From: CAXBNB01 sp040151475
GTDB taxonomy: Bacteria > Bacteroidota > Bacteroidia > Cytophagales > Cyclobacteriaceae
Reading direction: 5' to 3'
Length of the DNA stretch: 33,618 nucleotides
Assembly (NCBI RefSeq): GCF_040151475.1
Contig: NZ_JBDKWG010000119.1
Coordinates: 1-33,618, forward strand
Part shown: positions 1-9,078 of the stretch, piece by piece
Layout: the number at the start of each line of letters is the position of its first letter
Position numbering within the stretch: the first letter of the stretch is position 1
Notes under the pieces: model-generated
The model's database searches: none
The model's input: only the letters and a program-made list of their open reading frames with translations
What the model was told of the DNA's origin: nothing
Program-made: the position numbers and the translations under genes

Positions 1-834
1 GTCAATACCAATGTTCGCAGCATACCTGACCACATTGTTTTTGATCAGCCAATGATGGCCGCTCCTGATACCAAGTGCTCCTGACTGAGCATTCTCTTTT
101 GTTTCCCAGAAGTTTCGTGGATATTGATTGCCACAATGTTCTAGAATAAAACCTATTACATGAATGTAGCCCAATCCACGTAAATGTGGTGCAAAGATTC
201 TGCGCCTGGTTGTTAATTCTATCTGGGAGGTATTGTATTTGTGCTTATCATCAAAATTAATCAGCACCTTATCCTGCTTTGAATCATACCACCAGCTTGC
301 TTTGTGTTGCAACATTTCTTCTTGAAGCGGGTATTGCTGATACATAGCTCCATCTACAAAAACCTGCCCAAGGTTAAACACTATATCCTCCACTCCTTCC
401 GGAGCACCGTCCCTAAGCCAAGGTGTGGATGCCATTGGAACCTTAAATGGATTGGCACTGTCAAAATAAAAATCATCAGTGAAATCCATTTTTGACAGAT
501 CACAAGAAAACACATTACCATCGAATCTCTTAAGGTTTCCTTTATAAACATCCGATCCTTTTATGAAAATCCTCTTCCCCGGTTCAGCCATGTACACAAT
601 AGGTGCTTCGGCTGTCCCTCCTCTTGGAGGCGAAACACGTTCACGGTAAATCCCTTCCGTTACAAAGACCGTGTCACCCGGATGAGCCATATCAGCTCCT
701 TTTTGTATGGTTAAAAATGGCCTGTTGATACTGCCGCTATTGTTGTCTTTACCAGCTTTTGACACATACCAGGTTTTTGCTGTTGCCATCTGAGAAAACA
801 ACAAGGCGGTAATTAATATGAAATTTCTTGACAT
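1..834 (-). CDS. Secreted right-handed beta-helix protein, DUF1565/pectate-lyase-like (C-terminus outside window)
   Basis: The frame is open from an ATG at 834 to the window edge (278 codons), so only the N-terminal part is present. I translated it directly and found no stop. It starts with a signal peptide (MSRNFILITALLFSQMATAK), then a DUF1565-like opening (WYVSKAGKDNNSGS, then RPFLTIQKGADMAHPGDTV and VTEGIYRERV). This is the usual beginning of secreted parallel beta-helix carbohydrate-active proteins that present glycan to a long groove. Near the edge, GLGYIHVIGF and IRSGHHWLIKNNVV look like beta-helix coils. It is the last visible gene of the SGNH and beta-helix group and lies 228 bp beyond the preceding gene, with a small palindrome between them. 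Lyase or hydrolase activity is inferred from fold and neighbours; no catalytic residues can be assigned. Confidence 0.85.
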   Translation of the reverse strand, partial: MSRNFILITALLFSQMATAKTWYVSKAGKDNNSGSINRPFLTIQKGADMAHPGDTVFVTEGIYRERVSPPRGGTAEAPIVYMAEPGKRIFIKGSDVYKGNLKRFDGNVFSCDLSKMDFTDDFYFDSANPFKVPMASTPWLRDGAPEGVEDIVFNLGQVFVDGAMYQQYPLQEEMLQHKASWWYDSKQDKVLINFDDKHKYNTSQIELTTRRRIFAPHLRGLGYIHVIGFILEHCGNQYPRNFWETKENAQSGALGIRSGHHWLIKNNVVRYAANIGID

Positions 835-954
835 TATGTATCTGTTAAAATTAGTTGTATTTAAAAAAATAGACCAATGCTATTTGAATTGTGAAATTAT
901 TGACCGATGGGTATTAATGATTTTAGATTCCTCTTTATACCTAAGAACCCACCC

Positions 955-973
955 CTGCCTATCCGGCAGGCAG
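955..973. repeat. REP-like palindrome in intergenic gap
   Basis: CTGCCTATCCGGCAGGCAG forms a 6-bp stem (955-960 with 968-973) around a 7-nt loop. It is followed by a C-rich/G-rich tail (ACCCCTCCAAGGAAGGGAA, roughly 978-997). The two-part style resembles dispersed intergenic palindromes common in Bacteroidota genomes. It lies between two genes of the same strand and has no U-tract, so it is a poor terminator candidate. Confidence 0.5.
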
Positions 974-1062
974 ACCTAACCCCTCCAAGGAAGGGAATTT
1001 AATTCTGCAAGTGATTAACTCATCACATATAAATACCTTAGGGTTAATATAATACTCCTGCA

Positions 1063-2508
1063 TTAGTCTCTCAATCCGGTAAGATCAGAATCGATTACGA
1101 CCTTGCCTTCTCCGGCATAAACCTTTGCTGAAAATTTATCACTTGTCTCTAGGTTGTTTGATGTTTTGAGATAAATGATTTTATTGGGCACTTCATTCTT
1201 CAACAATGTCATTTCTCCTGCATGATTAAACACCGTGCTGTGAATACTAATACTTGTAGAAAAGTATTCCGGCATGGCCTTATTCGTGCGGAAATGGATG
1301 CCTGATTTATTCAAACTCGAATTGCTAATCGTGATGGCATCAATAGGAGTATCTACTCCTAAAAAATCCCGTGTGCCATCATGCAAAACCCTGATATTGT
1401 CGAAGACCAATTGCTTTTGCATTGGAATCTGTGCGCCCGGATAATAAGAACGGCTCCATTTCCCATTGTCAAAATGTATAGAAAAACCTGTTCTGGCTTT
1501 TTCCAAGTAAATATCCCTGAAAGTTACATTCCTAACTCCTGCCACATACTGCACATCTTTCTGTGTCATTACCCATTTAATGCCATCCAGTACTTGCATC
1601 CCCTCTGTATGGGTAGGACGTGTAACAGACTTGTAACTCGTGCCATCTGGTGCGGCATCTACTCTATAAATACGTCCATTCGATACTACGGCATCAGCCT
1701 TTTGAACTTCCATTCCTTCCTTCCAGTCAATCCATCCTCCGGCTAATATCCGGCAGAAATAGCCTACAAGTTTTTGGTCTCCGGCTAGATCCCAGCATTT
1801 TTCCACTACGCCATTTTCTATCCATCCCAATTCGGGGTTTGAGGTGGCATAGTCATGAGCATTTAGTGCTATGCCATCATCGACAGTTTCAAAAACAGCA
1901 TTGGAAATGGTAAATCTACTTCCTCGTCCCAAATGGATGCCGTCTTTTTTTCCTTTTAAAATTGTGTCATCAATAATAAGGTCTTCAAATGTGCAGACAT
2001 GGATTCCAAACTGGGCAGGCATAATATCATAACATCGAAAACCCTCAATTTTCAAATCTTTGACATAGAAGAAAGCAATCTGCCCTCTCAAACCAAAAAC
2101 TTCATTGAACACCATGTCCACTCCGTTTACACTCACTTCCAAACCACGAACAATGATGTGTTGATCATAGGTTTTAGTCAAAGCACCCTTATTGAGTAGC
2201 ACATGAGAGAATTTCCCTACTTCATCTACTTTCTGTAGTACCACACCATTGCCAAATTCCAGCGTAGTGTTGCTTCCTACATAAGTGGTTCCGGCAACTT
2301 TATACGTCCCTGGTTTGCTTATGATGATAGTACCCGTTTGATCAACAGCTTCTTGAAGTGCTTTCACATTTTCAACACCTGTGGCATCCGGTGAAAATCC
2401 ATAATCAGCAGCGTCTATAAAACCACGGCTTTGGGCGTCCACAAACATACTGATACTACAAAAAGCTGCAAACAAAAAACACCTCAACATCATATTATAT
2501 TTATTCAT
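1063..2508 (-). CDS. Secreted pectate-lyase-superfamily / GH28-like beta-helix protein
   Basis: 481 aa with a signal peptide ending near MFVDAQS. The mature start (FIDAADYGFSPDATGVENV, then ALQEAVDQTG and PGTYKVAG) is the typical N-terminal motif of Pectate_lyase_3 / polygalacturonase-like right-handed beta-helices. KKDGIHLGRGSR and FETVDDGIALNAHDY recall the NTD and DD blocks of GH28, where the paired aspartates are catalytic. I do not see the GHG block that normally follows, so classical polygalacturonase chemistry is uncertain; it could be another beta-helix hydrolase or lyase. It starts 14 bp after the SGNH gene and is almost certainly cotranscribed with it. The predicted role is periplasmic or surface cleavage of an acidic polysaccharide imported by the upstream SusCD pair. 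Confidence 0.85.
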   Translation of the reverse strand: MNKYNMMLRCFLFAAFCSISMFVDAQSRGFIDAADYGFSPDATGVENVKALQEAVDQTGTIIISKPGTYKVAGTTYVGSNTTLEFGNGVVLQKVDEVGKFSHVLLNKGALTKTYDQHIIVRGLEVSVNGVDMVFNEVFGLRGQIAFFYVKDLKIEGFRCYDIMPAQFGIHVCTFEDLIIDDTILKGKKDGIHLGRGSRFTISNAVFETVDDGIALNAHDYATSNPELGWIENGVVEKCWDLAGDQKLVGYFCRILAGGWIDWKEGMEVQKADAVVSNGRIYRVDAAPDGTSYKSVTRPTHTEGMQVLDGIKWVMTQKDVQYVAGVRNVTFRDIYLEKARTGFSIHFDNGKWSRSYYPGAQIPMQKQLVFDNIRVLHDGTRDFLGVDTPIDAITISNSSLNKSGIHFRTNKAMPEYFSTSISIHSTVFNHAGEMTLLKNEVPNKIIYLKTSNNLETSDKFSAKVYAGEGKVVIDSDLTGLRD

Positions 2509-2522
2509 TTCTTAAATCATTA

Positions 2523-3812
2523 TTATTCTTGATTATCAATTAAATCACCATCTACCAACACTTTCGCCAGGTACCAATTTCGGTTGACATATTCACCTTC
2601 ATTTTCCATGGTATTGTCTCGTTCCGACAGGATTTCTTTTTTATCAATAGATTTATCCAACACCTTAAACACAGCAGTATGCACTGTATCCCTCAATCCG
2701 GTAACAGTCTTATAGCTAATTCGCCAATAGGTACAATACTTATCAAAGCGAGAAAACGTTTTTTTTGGTTGACCATCTAATGTCAATTGAACTGTGCCAC
2801 CACCCGGCCCCATTAAATCATAAAACCCTATGGATCTACCACTGAATTGAATAGTGATGGAATCTCCCGGTTCACCTACACCCACACTTTCAAAGTAGTT
2901 TCTAAACTTTTTAAACTCTGGGTCATCCCCAACTATGACAGGTGTTAATACTCGGTTATTCTTGATTTCAGTCCAACTGAACATTTTTGTATTGGTACTG
3001 ATGTCAGGAGTTAAAGGCTGAGGAACCTTATGAGGCACGATTTTATTGCCTGAATTGGTTTTCATCTGATTAAATGCCTCTATAAAAACCTCTTCATATA
3101 TTTTGTGCCCTGAATCCGGATAAGGATGCACCCCATCAGGACTGAAAACTCTAATGGTGTCTTTGGCAGCTTCATCACCCTTAAATAGCAATTTACCCTG
3201 ATTTACCCTCCTCAAAACTTTATATCCAAAATTAATAGATGGAATTTGATAGTAATCAGCAATTTCCTCCATAGTAGCTATTGAGGAAGGAAGACTATCC
3301 TTTTCATAAGTTTCAATAAAATCTGATTTAATAGTATAGATAAAACAGATATCAATCATAGGATCTTGTTGCCAGATTTGATGTATAATACCTTCCATTG
3401 ATTGGGAAATAGTCTCGGGATTTGTACTGGCATCATTGACTGCAAACTCAACAAATACAAGGTCTGAATCATATTGTAAGACATGATCTTGAAGCCTATA
3501 AACACCAAAATCTGACCCTGTACCACCAATAGCTGCGTTAATCTCAACAACTGTGGTTTCCGGGTAGTTTTCCCTGAACCATTTTAGGGAATACACCCTC
3601 CAGCCTGATTGGGCAGTGATACTTCCTCCCAAATAGGCTACCTTCACAGTATCTTGATTTTTTAGTTTGAAAAATGTATTTTGAACGCCACTTCTTTCGT
3701 GCAAATCTTTGGATTTTAGCTCTCTACTTGAATGATCACATGATATGAGAAACATTGATGTGACTAGCATCACCGATAGGTTCACTGTGAGAATACTTAA
3801 ATTATCTTTCAT
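2523..3812 (-). CDS. SGNH/GDSL-family esterase lipoprotein with C-terminal beta-sandwich-like region
   Basis: 429 aa. The N-terminus has a lipoprotein signal (MFLISC, Cys25). SGNH blocks are visible: GGSIT with nucleophile Ser64, IGGTGSD near residue 96, FAVND with Asn126, and SPDGVHP with Asp226 and His229. These give a complete Ser-Asp-His set plus the oxyanion residues, so an active carbohydrate O-acetylesterase or similar is likely. After about residue 290 a glycine-rich region (GEPGDSITIQFSGRSIGFYD) looks like an added beta-sandwich, possibly carbohydrate binding. It is the first enzyme gene after susD of system 1, separated from it by 187 bp holding a hairpin. The acyl group removed cannot be told from sequence. 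Confidence 0.88.
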   Translation of the reverse strand: MKDNLSILTVNLSVMLVTSMFLISCDHSSRELKSKDLHERSGVQNTFFKLKNQDTVKVAYLGGSITAQSGWRVYSLKWFRENYPETTVVEINAAIGGTGSDFGVYRLQDHVLQYDSDLVFVEFAVNDASTNPETISQSMEGIIHQIWQQDPMIDICFIYTIKSDFIETYEKDSLPSSIATMEEIADYYQIPSINFGYKVLRRVNQGKLLFKGDEAAKDTIRVFSPDGVHPYPDSGHKIYEEVFIEAFNQMKTNSGNKIVPHKVPQPLTPDISTNTKMFSWTEIKNNRVLTPVIVGDDPEFKKFRNYFESVGVGEPGDSITIQFSGRSIGFYDLMGPGGGTVQLTLDGQPKKTFSRFDKYCTYWRISYKTVTGLRDTVHTAVFKVLDKSIDKKEILSERDNTMENEGEYVNRNWYLAKVLVDGDLIDNQE

Positions 3813-3920
3813 TTTTATGCAACCTATTTTAAAGTCTGAAATTTTTCACTCGGTTCTTATCCTACGACTAATCCAAAGCCCTGTAAAATATCATAAATCC
3901 AATCTTAGTTATTTTAAATT

Positions 3921-3946
3921 AAAGAGGGACATTAATGCCCCTCTTT
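3921..3946 (-). terminator. Hairpin after system-1 susD
   Basis: AAAGAGGG (3921-3928) pairs with CCCTCTTT (3939-3946), loop 10 nt. On the minus strand it is followed only by AATTTAAAATAA, a poor U-tract, so termination may be partial and allow reduced read-through into the SGNH and beta-helix genes. Confidence 0.6.
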
Positions 3947-3999
3947 AGTTTAACTTTTTTCAAACTCCTTTAATAATGGTTCGTCTCACATAAAAGAAA

Positions 4000-5541
4000 T
4001 TACCATAGATCATTTTGATCCCAATCAGGATTCAGATTAAATTCGTCTAATGGAATAGGCAGAAGCATGTGATAACCTTGAACTTTTGCAGCCTTATTCA
4101 TTCCCGTCAAATCATCCTCAAAAGCCTGCAATCTGTCTAGATATATCCCCCATCTAATAAGATCCATTCTTCTTTGACCTTCAAAAGCAAGTTCAAAAGC
4201 TCTTTCATCAATAATGGCTTCTTTAAAAGATGAATAGTCAAGGCCTGTAAGATCAGGAAGCACCGTACCATCATCTTTGTGATCCGAAGACCTTGCCCGG
4301 TAACGAACTGTATTTATTGCGGTATAAGCCTGAGCAGTTGGACCATTGTTTATCTCATTTAGTGCCTCAGCAAGCATTAAGTGCACCTCGGCATACCTAT
4401 AGATAGGGTTGTTGTGAGGTGTTCTATATGAGTAATCACCATTACCAGGCACCTTCCTGTATTTATTAATATAAGGTCGGCTATATATGGCCGCTGATGG
4501 CACAAAAGTATAACCAGAAAAGCTTCCTTGTCCAATAGACCAATCACGACGGGTATCCATCGGGTCGAAACTATCATAAAAACCCTTTGTGGTTCTCATG
4601 TTGCCAAACCCACCTGCAGACCCACTTCCATAGGGTGGGGCGGTCATTGCATTTGGCAAAGTAGCCCCATTTGAAGGCATAGAAAAATCAATTTCCCAAA
4701 TGGATTCGTTATTGTAATTATCAAGATAATAATCCTTGAAAACATTGGTGTAATCAGGATCAAGCTCATAGATACCCATATCAATAATCTCCTGACAAAT
4801 ATCCCTGACACTTGTCCAGTGGCTTGGGTCTCCTGCCACCATTTCTCCTGTTGATGACCTTCTCCATCCTGCCATGAACATATGCATTTGAGCTTTCATC
4901 ATTTTTACAGCCCCCAGTGTCACATATCCTCCTCTATTTTGAACAGCAAATACCGAAGGGTAATTTTCCATTACAGCCTCTGCTTCGTTAAGATCTTGTA
5001 GGATCAATGTCCTAATGTCATCAACACCAGCACGAGACACATTCACCGAACCAACTCCATTTGTGGTTTTTGTTCTTAGCGGGGCATCTCCAAACTGATT
5101 TGAAACCTGAATATAAAAATAAGCCCTAAGACCCTTTGCTTCCGCAATCAACTGGTCACCCCCTTCAAAATTCTTTTCCGCCACAACGTCAATAACAAAA
5201 TTGCATATATTAATTCCCTTATATAAATCCGCCCAAACACTTTTAGGAAATCCATCGGCTGACGTTCTGGTGAAATTCTGGTAAAGCCCATAACTATTTG
5301 AAAGCGACGCTCCATACGAGCCAAAATCAGTATCCGCTATAGAATAACAAAGATATGCGTAACCGACAATGTTCGCACCTCCAAACACACTATAAGCACT
5401 ATTTAGTGCTATTCTGCCATCCTCCGCCTTTTCTGGAAAATTAGCTTCACTTAAAAAAGAATATGGTTCCTCTTCAAGATAATTTTCACATGATACAAAT
5501 AGAGGAAATATTAATATGAGAATAATTTTTTTTAATTTCAT
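4000..5541 (-). CDS. susD: SusD/RagB-family surface glycan-binding lipoprotein (system 1)
   Basis: 513 aa. The lipobox FPLFVSC is followed by ENYLEEEPYSF, a canonical SusD start. The N-terminal half carries SusD-like TPR segments (EAKGLRAYFYIQVSNQFGDA), and the C-terminal RagB/SusD domain is evident from NPIYRYAEVHLMLAEALNE, AINTVRYRARS, IIDERAFELAFEGQRRMDL and LLPIPLDEFNLNPDWDQN. SusD caps the SusC barrel outside the outer membrane and binds the glycan. It follows susC by only 4 bp, so the two are translated from one mRNA. The gene is intact. The ligand cannot be read from sequence, though the downstream esterase and beta-helix proteins point to an acylated acidic polysaccharide. Confidence 0.96.
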   Translation of the reverse strand: MKLKKIILILIFPLFVSCENYLEEEPYSFLSEANFPEKAEDGRIALNSAYSVFGGANIVGYAYLCYSIADTDFGSYGASLSNSYGLYQNFTRTSADGFPKSVWADLYKGINICNFVIDVVAEKNFEGGDQLIAEAKGLRAYFYIQVSNQFGDAPLRTKTTNGVGSVNVSRAGVDDIRTLILQDLNEAEAVMENYPSVFAVQNRGGYVTLGAVKMMKAQMHMFMAGWRRSSTGEMVAGDPSHWTSVRDICQEIIDMGIYELDPDYTNVFKDYYLDNYNNESIWEIDFSMPSNGATLPNAMTAPPYGSGSAGGFGNMRTTKGFYDSFDPMDTRRDWSIGQGSFSGYTFVPSAAIYSRPYINKYRKVPGNGDYSYRTPHNNPIYRYAEVHLMLAEALNEINNGPTAQAYTAINTVRYRARSSDHKDDGTVLPDLTGLDYSSFKEAIIDERAFELAFEGQRRMDLIRWGIYLDRLQAFEDDLTGMNKAAKVQGYHMLLPIPLDEFNLNPDWDQNDLW

Positions 5542-5545
5542 AATC

Positions 5546-8500
5546 TTAAAAAGTTACATTTACACCTAATGTTACAGATTTTTGGTTTGGATAATTAGTC
5601 AAATCCACCCCTGGTGTCAACATACTTGATGACACAGATACCTCAGGATCGTATCCTGAGTAATTGGTGAAAGTCATCAGCTTATCACCTGACACAAAAA
5701 ACCTACATCTTTCAATACCAATCGTTTTAGTAAGTATAGATGGTAAAGTATATCCCAGGGTAATATTTCTCAGCCTGATAAACGAACCATCCTCAACCAG
5801 CCAGCTACTCACATTATTGTACTCAATACCATCTTGATCCCAAGCCCAGTTTTCATTTGTTGGGTTTTCAGGAGTCCATGCATCCATGATCTTTTTAAGA
5901 CCACCTGACCTATAGTTTGGTCGCCACAAAAAGTTTTTATTGGCATTTAAAACCTCATTGCCATACCTGAAAGAGAAAACAAATGATAGGTCAAAATTTT
6001 TGTACTCTAATTTATTAGTAAGACCCCCAAAAGCATCCGGCAACCCATTACCAATTATTTCCCTATCGTATTCGGAATCTATTACACCGTCAGGAACACC
6101 ATCTGGCCCACTTATATCCTTATACCTAGGACCTCCTACTGCACCTGCACCTCCAAACTGCGGTAAATTTGTGACCTCATCTTCATTTTGATTTACCCCG
6201 TCATAAACGTATCCATAAATAGAACCCAATGCTTCACCCTCCTTCACAATGAAAACGGATGACTTATGTCCCCAACTACCAGTAAAAAAATAATCTGTTT
6301 CCGAAAGTCTTAACACTTTAGTTGAAGGAAAGGAAATATTAAATTGACTGGTCCACTTCACCTTTCCATTCAGAACAACCCCTCTTATATCCAATTCATA
6401 ACCAGACGACTCGATATCCCCAATATTAGATGTGAAAGAAGTAAATCCTGAATTAATCGGAATGGGAGCATTAAGTAACAGGTCATTTGATTTCTTTTTA
6501 TAGTAATCAGCAGTGATATTCAGTCTTCCGCCAAATACTCCTATATCAAACCCCAAATCTAATTGTCTGTTTTGTTCCCATTTCAAATCAACATTGGACA
6601 TGGAACCAGGCCTCAAACCAAGAACCTGAGCTGAATTAATAGATACATTAGCACTACTATAGGTCCCCAATGAGCGATAATTTCCAATAGAATTATTTCC
6701 AGTGATACCATAACTGATCCGAAATTTTAAATCAGAGAAAACATTAAGATTCTGAATAAAGTGTTCTTCAGATGCCCTCCAGGCTAACGCCACAGAAGGG
6801 AATGCTCCCCATTTGTTTGCTTCACCAAGATTTGATGACCCATCATATCTAACTGAAGCTGTCAAAAGATACCTGCCTCTATACGTGTAATTGACCCTAC
6901 CAAAATAACTGGCCATAGTACTCTTATACTTGTTAGAAGATGGATTGAAAACATCTACACCTAAACCAATATTATCATATCCAAGGTTTTCTATAGGAAA
7001 ATTTTGGGATTTCACACCAAAGCTTTCACCAATTGTAGATTGGGCACTAAAACCTATCAAAGTTTCTATTTCGTGATTGGAAACAGTAAACTTATACTTA
7101 GCAGTATTTTCATACAGCCAAGAAGTAGTCTGATTATGACTAATATTTGCAATACCATTGTAATTTCGCCCTATGCCCACATCTGATGGTAGGTATGACC
7201 TGTTCTTTGTTCCGTTATAACTCATAGAACCACTGGCTCGTAAAGAAAAACCCTTAAATGGTTTAAAGTCCAGATAATTGATGGTACGAAATGTCAATTG
7301 GTTTCTTAATGCATCATTTCCGGTAAGCCATCTTGACGGATTAGTAGCTGTCTGGCCTGTGCCCACATCTGGATCTACATAGTCAACCAAATCTCCAGGA
7401 AATGGCCCTCCTGGAATATATGGACGTGCTTTAAGGATAAAAACACCAGCACTTTCTTCCCCATTCAATGATGGGCCATTCCTTTCATCTGTCGCATAAG
7501 AAATATTTACTCCTGCAATCAACTTATTATTCAAGTCCGTCTCAATTCTTAGTCGAGAATTGAGACGCGAATAATCTGACCCAATAGCAATACCCTCCTG
7601 TGTGAGATATCCAATTGATGCTGAATATTTAGTATTGTTACTCCCTCCGGTAATCTGTAAATCATGCATTTGCATAGCTGCTGTCCGATAAATCTCATCC
7701 TGCCAGTCAATACTTGTAGAATCAGCCCACTGCTCAGGATTAGCATACAACGGTTGTTCGTCAAGTGGAGCACGAACCTGATGTATTTTCGCATAATCCA
7801 CAATATCTATGGTCTCAAGCTCCTTAATAATACTTGAAAAAGATCGTCTCCCAGTATATGAAATATTGAGTTTTCCTCCTCTAGATCCAGATTTTGTAGT
7901 AATAATTACAACTCCGTTCGAAGCTCTGGCTCCATAAATCGCACCTGCAGAAGCATCTTTCAAAATATCAATTGAAGCAATATTTTGAGGATTCAAATCC
8001 AGGTTGGAGCCACCTAATTGAGGAAATCCATCAATAACATAGAGAGGTTCATTTGAAGCAGAAATAGACGAACCACCCCTGATTAACACGCTACTAGCCT
8101 CTCCAGGTCTTCCTGTTGAAGAAGTAACCTGAACACCTGCTGCCATTCCCTGCAAAGCATCATTTAATGAGGGAGTATTAATTCGCTCAATTGATTCCGA
8201 ACCTACTGATGCGACTGATCCGGTTAAATCTTTCTTCTGAACACTGCCATAACCAATAACTACCACTTCTTCCAATTGCTCAGCATCTACTGCCATTTGC
8301 ACATCAATTACACTTTGATTACCAATGGTAATCTCCTGTGTTTTATAGCCAACAAAAGAAATAGTCAAAATAGATTGCTCGGCTACCGATACTTTATAAT
8401 TTCCATCAAGGTCAGTAGTGGTTCCAACAGTAGTTCCTTTAACCACCACAGAAGCTCCGGGCAAGCCCTCACCATTTTCGTCGGTGATTTTTCCGGTGAT

Positions 8501-8914
8501 GTCAACGTCTGCCATACTGATTTCAGAGATGTCTCCATCTTCCATATCAGAAAATTTCACTACCTGAATCACATCATTAAGCTGCCTGAATCCCAATTTA
8601 TACTTTCTTGAAATTTGAAGAAGTACGTCTGAAAACAATGCGTTTTCAAATTTCAAATCCAACTTTTTGTGCTTGTTGATATCTACACCTTTATAATTGA
8701 AATGATAATCTGAAATAGACTCCAAATGCTTAAAAGCACCCGACAAAGATGCATTCTTCATATTCACAGAAACAACTGCTTGCTTTACACTTATCGTCTT
8801 TTGTCCTTTGGTATCATTGGCAATAAGTAAATTGAGGGCAAGTACTTGAATCAGAAAAACATATACTGACAATTTCATTGTATGTATTACTAGTTGTATA
8901 GTTTTATTTTTCAT
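5546..8914 (-). CDS. susC: SusC/RagA-type TonB-dependent transporter with STN signalling domain (system 1)
   Basis: 1122 aa. Order: signal peptide (about 1-38); STN domain (about 40-115) that talks to FecR; carboxypeptidase-regulatory-like domain (VDITGKITDENGEGLPGASV); plug preceded by EEVVVIGYGSVQKKDLTGSV; then a beta-barrel ending in the aromatic VNVTF expected for outer-membrane insertion. It imports oligosaccharides with SusD using TonB energy. The STN domain implies it also signals substrate occupancy to the FecR encoded 164 bp upstream. I keep the ATG at 8914; a second Met lies at 8878. The T of the start codon is also the first T of a plus-strand promoter box, which matters for the predicted antisense RNA. 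No frameshift is seen. Confidence 0.96.
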   Translation of the reverse strand: MKNKTIQLVIHTMKLSVYVFLIQVLALNLLIANDTKGQKTISVKQAVVSVNMKNASLSGAFKHLESISDYHFNYKGVDINKHKKLDLKFENALFSDVLLQISRKYKLGFRQLNDVIQVVKFSDMEDGDISEISMADVDITGKITDENGEGLPGASVVVKGTTVGTTTDLDGNYKVSVAEQSILTISFVGYKTQEITIGNQSVIDVQMAVDAEQLEEVVVIGYGSVQKKDLTGSVASVGSESIERINTPSLNDALQGMAAGVQVTSSTGRPGEASSVLIRGGSSISASNEPLYVIDGFPQLGGSNLDLNPQNIASIDILKDASAGAIYGARASNGVVIITTKSGSRGGKLNISYTGRRSFSSIIKELETIDIVDYAKIHQVRAPLDEQPLYANPEQWADSTSIDWQDEIYRTAAMQMHDLQITGGSNNTKYSASIGYLTQEGIAIGSDYSRLNSRLRIETDLNNKLIAGVNISYATDERNGPSLNGEESAGVFILKARPYIPGGPFPGDLVDYVDPDVGTGQTATNPSRWLTGNDALRNQLTFRTINYLDFKPFKGFSLRASGSMSYNGTKNRSYLPSDVGIGRNYNGIANISHNQTTSWLYENTAKYKFTVSNHEIETLIGFSAQSTIGESFGVKSQNFPIENLGYDNIGLGVDVFNPSSNKYKSTMASYFGRVNYTYRGRYLLTASVRYDGSSNLGEANKWGAFPSVALAWRASEEHFIQNLNVFSDLKFRISYGITGNNSIGNYRSLGTYSSANVSINSAQVLGLRPGSMSNVDLKWEQNRQLDLGFDIGVFGGRLNITADYYKKKSNDLLLNAPIPINSGFTSFTSNIGDIESSGYELDIRGVVLNGKVKWTSQFNISFPSTKVLRLSETDYFFTGSWGHKSSVFIVKEGEALGSIYGYVYDGVNQNEDEVTNLPQFGGAGAVGGPRYKDISGPDGVPDGVIDSEYDREIIGNGLPDAFGGLTNKLEYKNFDLSFVFSFRYGNEVLNANKNFLWRPNYRSGGLKKIMDAWTPENPTNENWAWDQDGIEYNNVSSWLVEDGSFIRLRNITLGYTLPSILTKTIGIERCRFFVSGDKLMTFTNYSGYDPEVSVSSSMLTPGVDLTNYPNQKSVTLGVNVTF

Positions 8915-8921
8915 AAATTTG
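8894..8921 (+). promoter_or_regulatory. Bacteroidota-type promoter antisense to susC (system 1)
   Basis: TTG at 8894-8896, 17-nt spacer, TAAATTTG at 8914-8921. This matches the TTG-N17-23-TAnnTTTG consensus of the Bacteroidota primary sigma factor. It points away from susC toward fecR and overlaps the susC start codon. Confidence 0.55.
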
Positions 8922-8926
8922 AAATG

Positions 8927-9045
8927 TTTTATTAATGTAATATTTATTAAAACGACTCGGATATCGTATTGGGAAGACGGTCAAATTTTCATCAATACAA
9001 TATCTCCAAAAGTGGTGCTGCCTCGCAGTGCCACTTTTATTTTTA
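8927..9045 (+). ncRNA. Predicted antisense RNA over the susC leader (system 1)
   Basis: About 118 nt, from a start roughly 6 nt after the TAAATTTG box to the U-rich end of the terminator at 9008-9045. It lies entirely in the fecR-susC gap and is antisense to the leader of susC. There is no open reading frame worth calling. The same promoter-to-terminator layout recurs in systems 2 and 3. DonS-type antisense RNAs of Bacteroides PULs are the known analogue. Ends are estimates. Confidence 0.5.
9008..9045 (+). terminator. Intrinsic terminator on plus strand in fecR-susC gap (system 1)
   Basis: Arms 9008-9021 (AAAAGTGGTGCTGC) and 9025-9038 (GCAGTGCCACTTTT), loop CTC, followed by ATTTTTA. On the plus-strand RNA the 14-bp stem is continuous thanks to two G-U wobbles; on the minus strand those become A-C mismatches and no U-tract follows the hairpin. 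The orientation is therefore plus, opposite to the flanking genes. Confidence 0.65.
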
Positions 9046-9078
9046 TATGCTGATCATTTCTCTATAAGCTCTTATGTT

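Noticed and set aside
9008..9038. Hairpin as terminator of fecR on the minus strand
   Set aside because: On the minus strand the stem has two A-C mismatches and no U-tract follows it; the plus orientation fits better.
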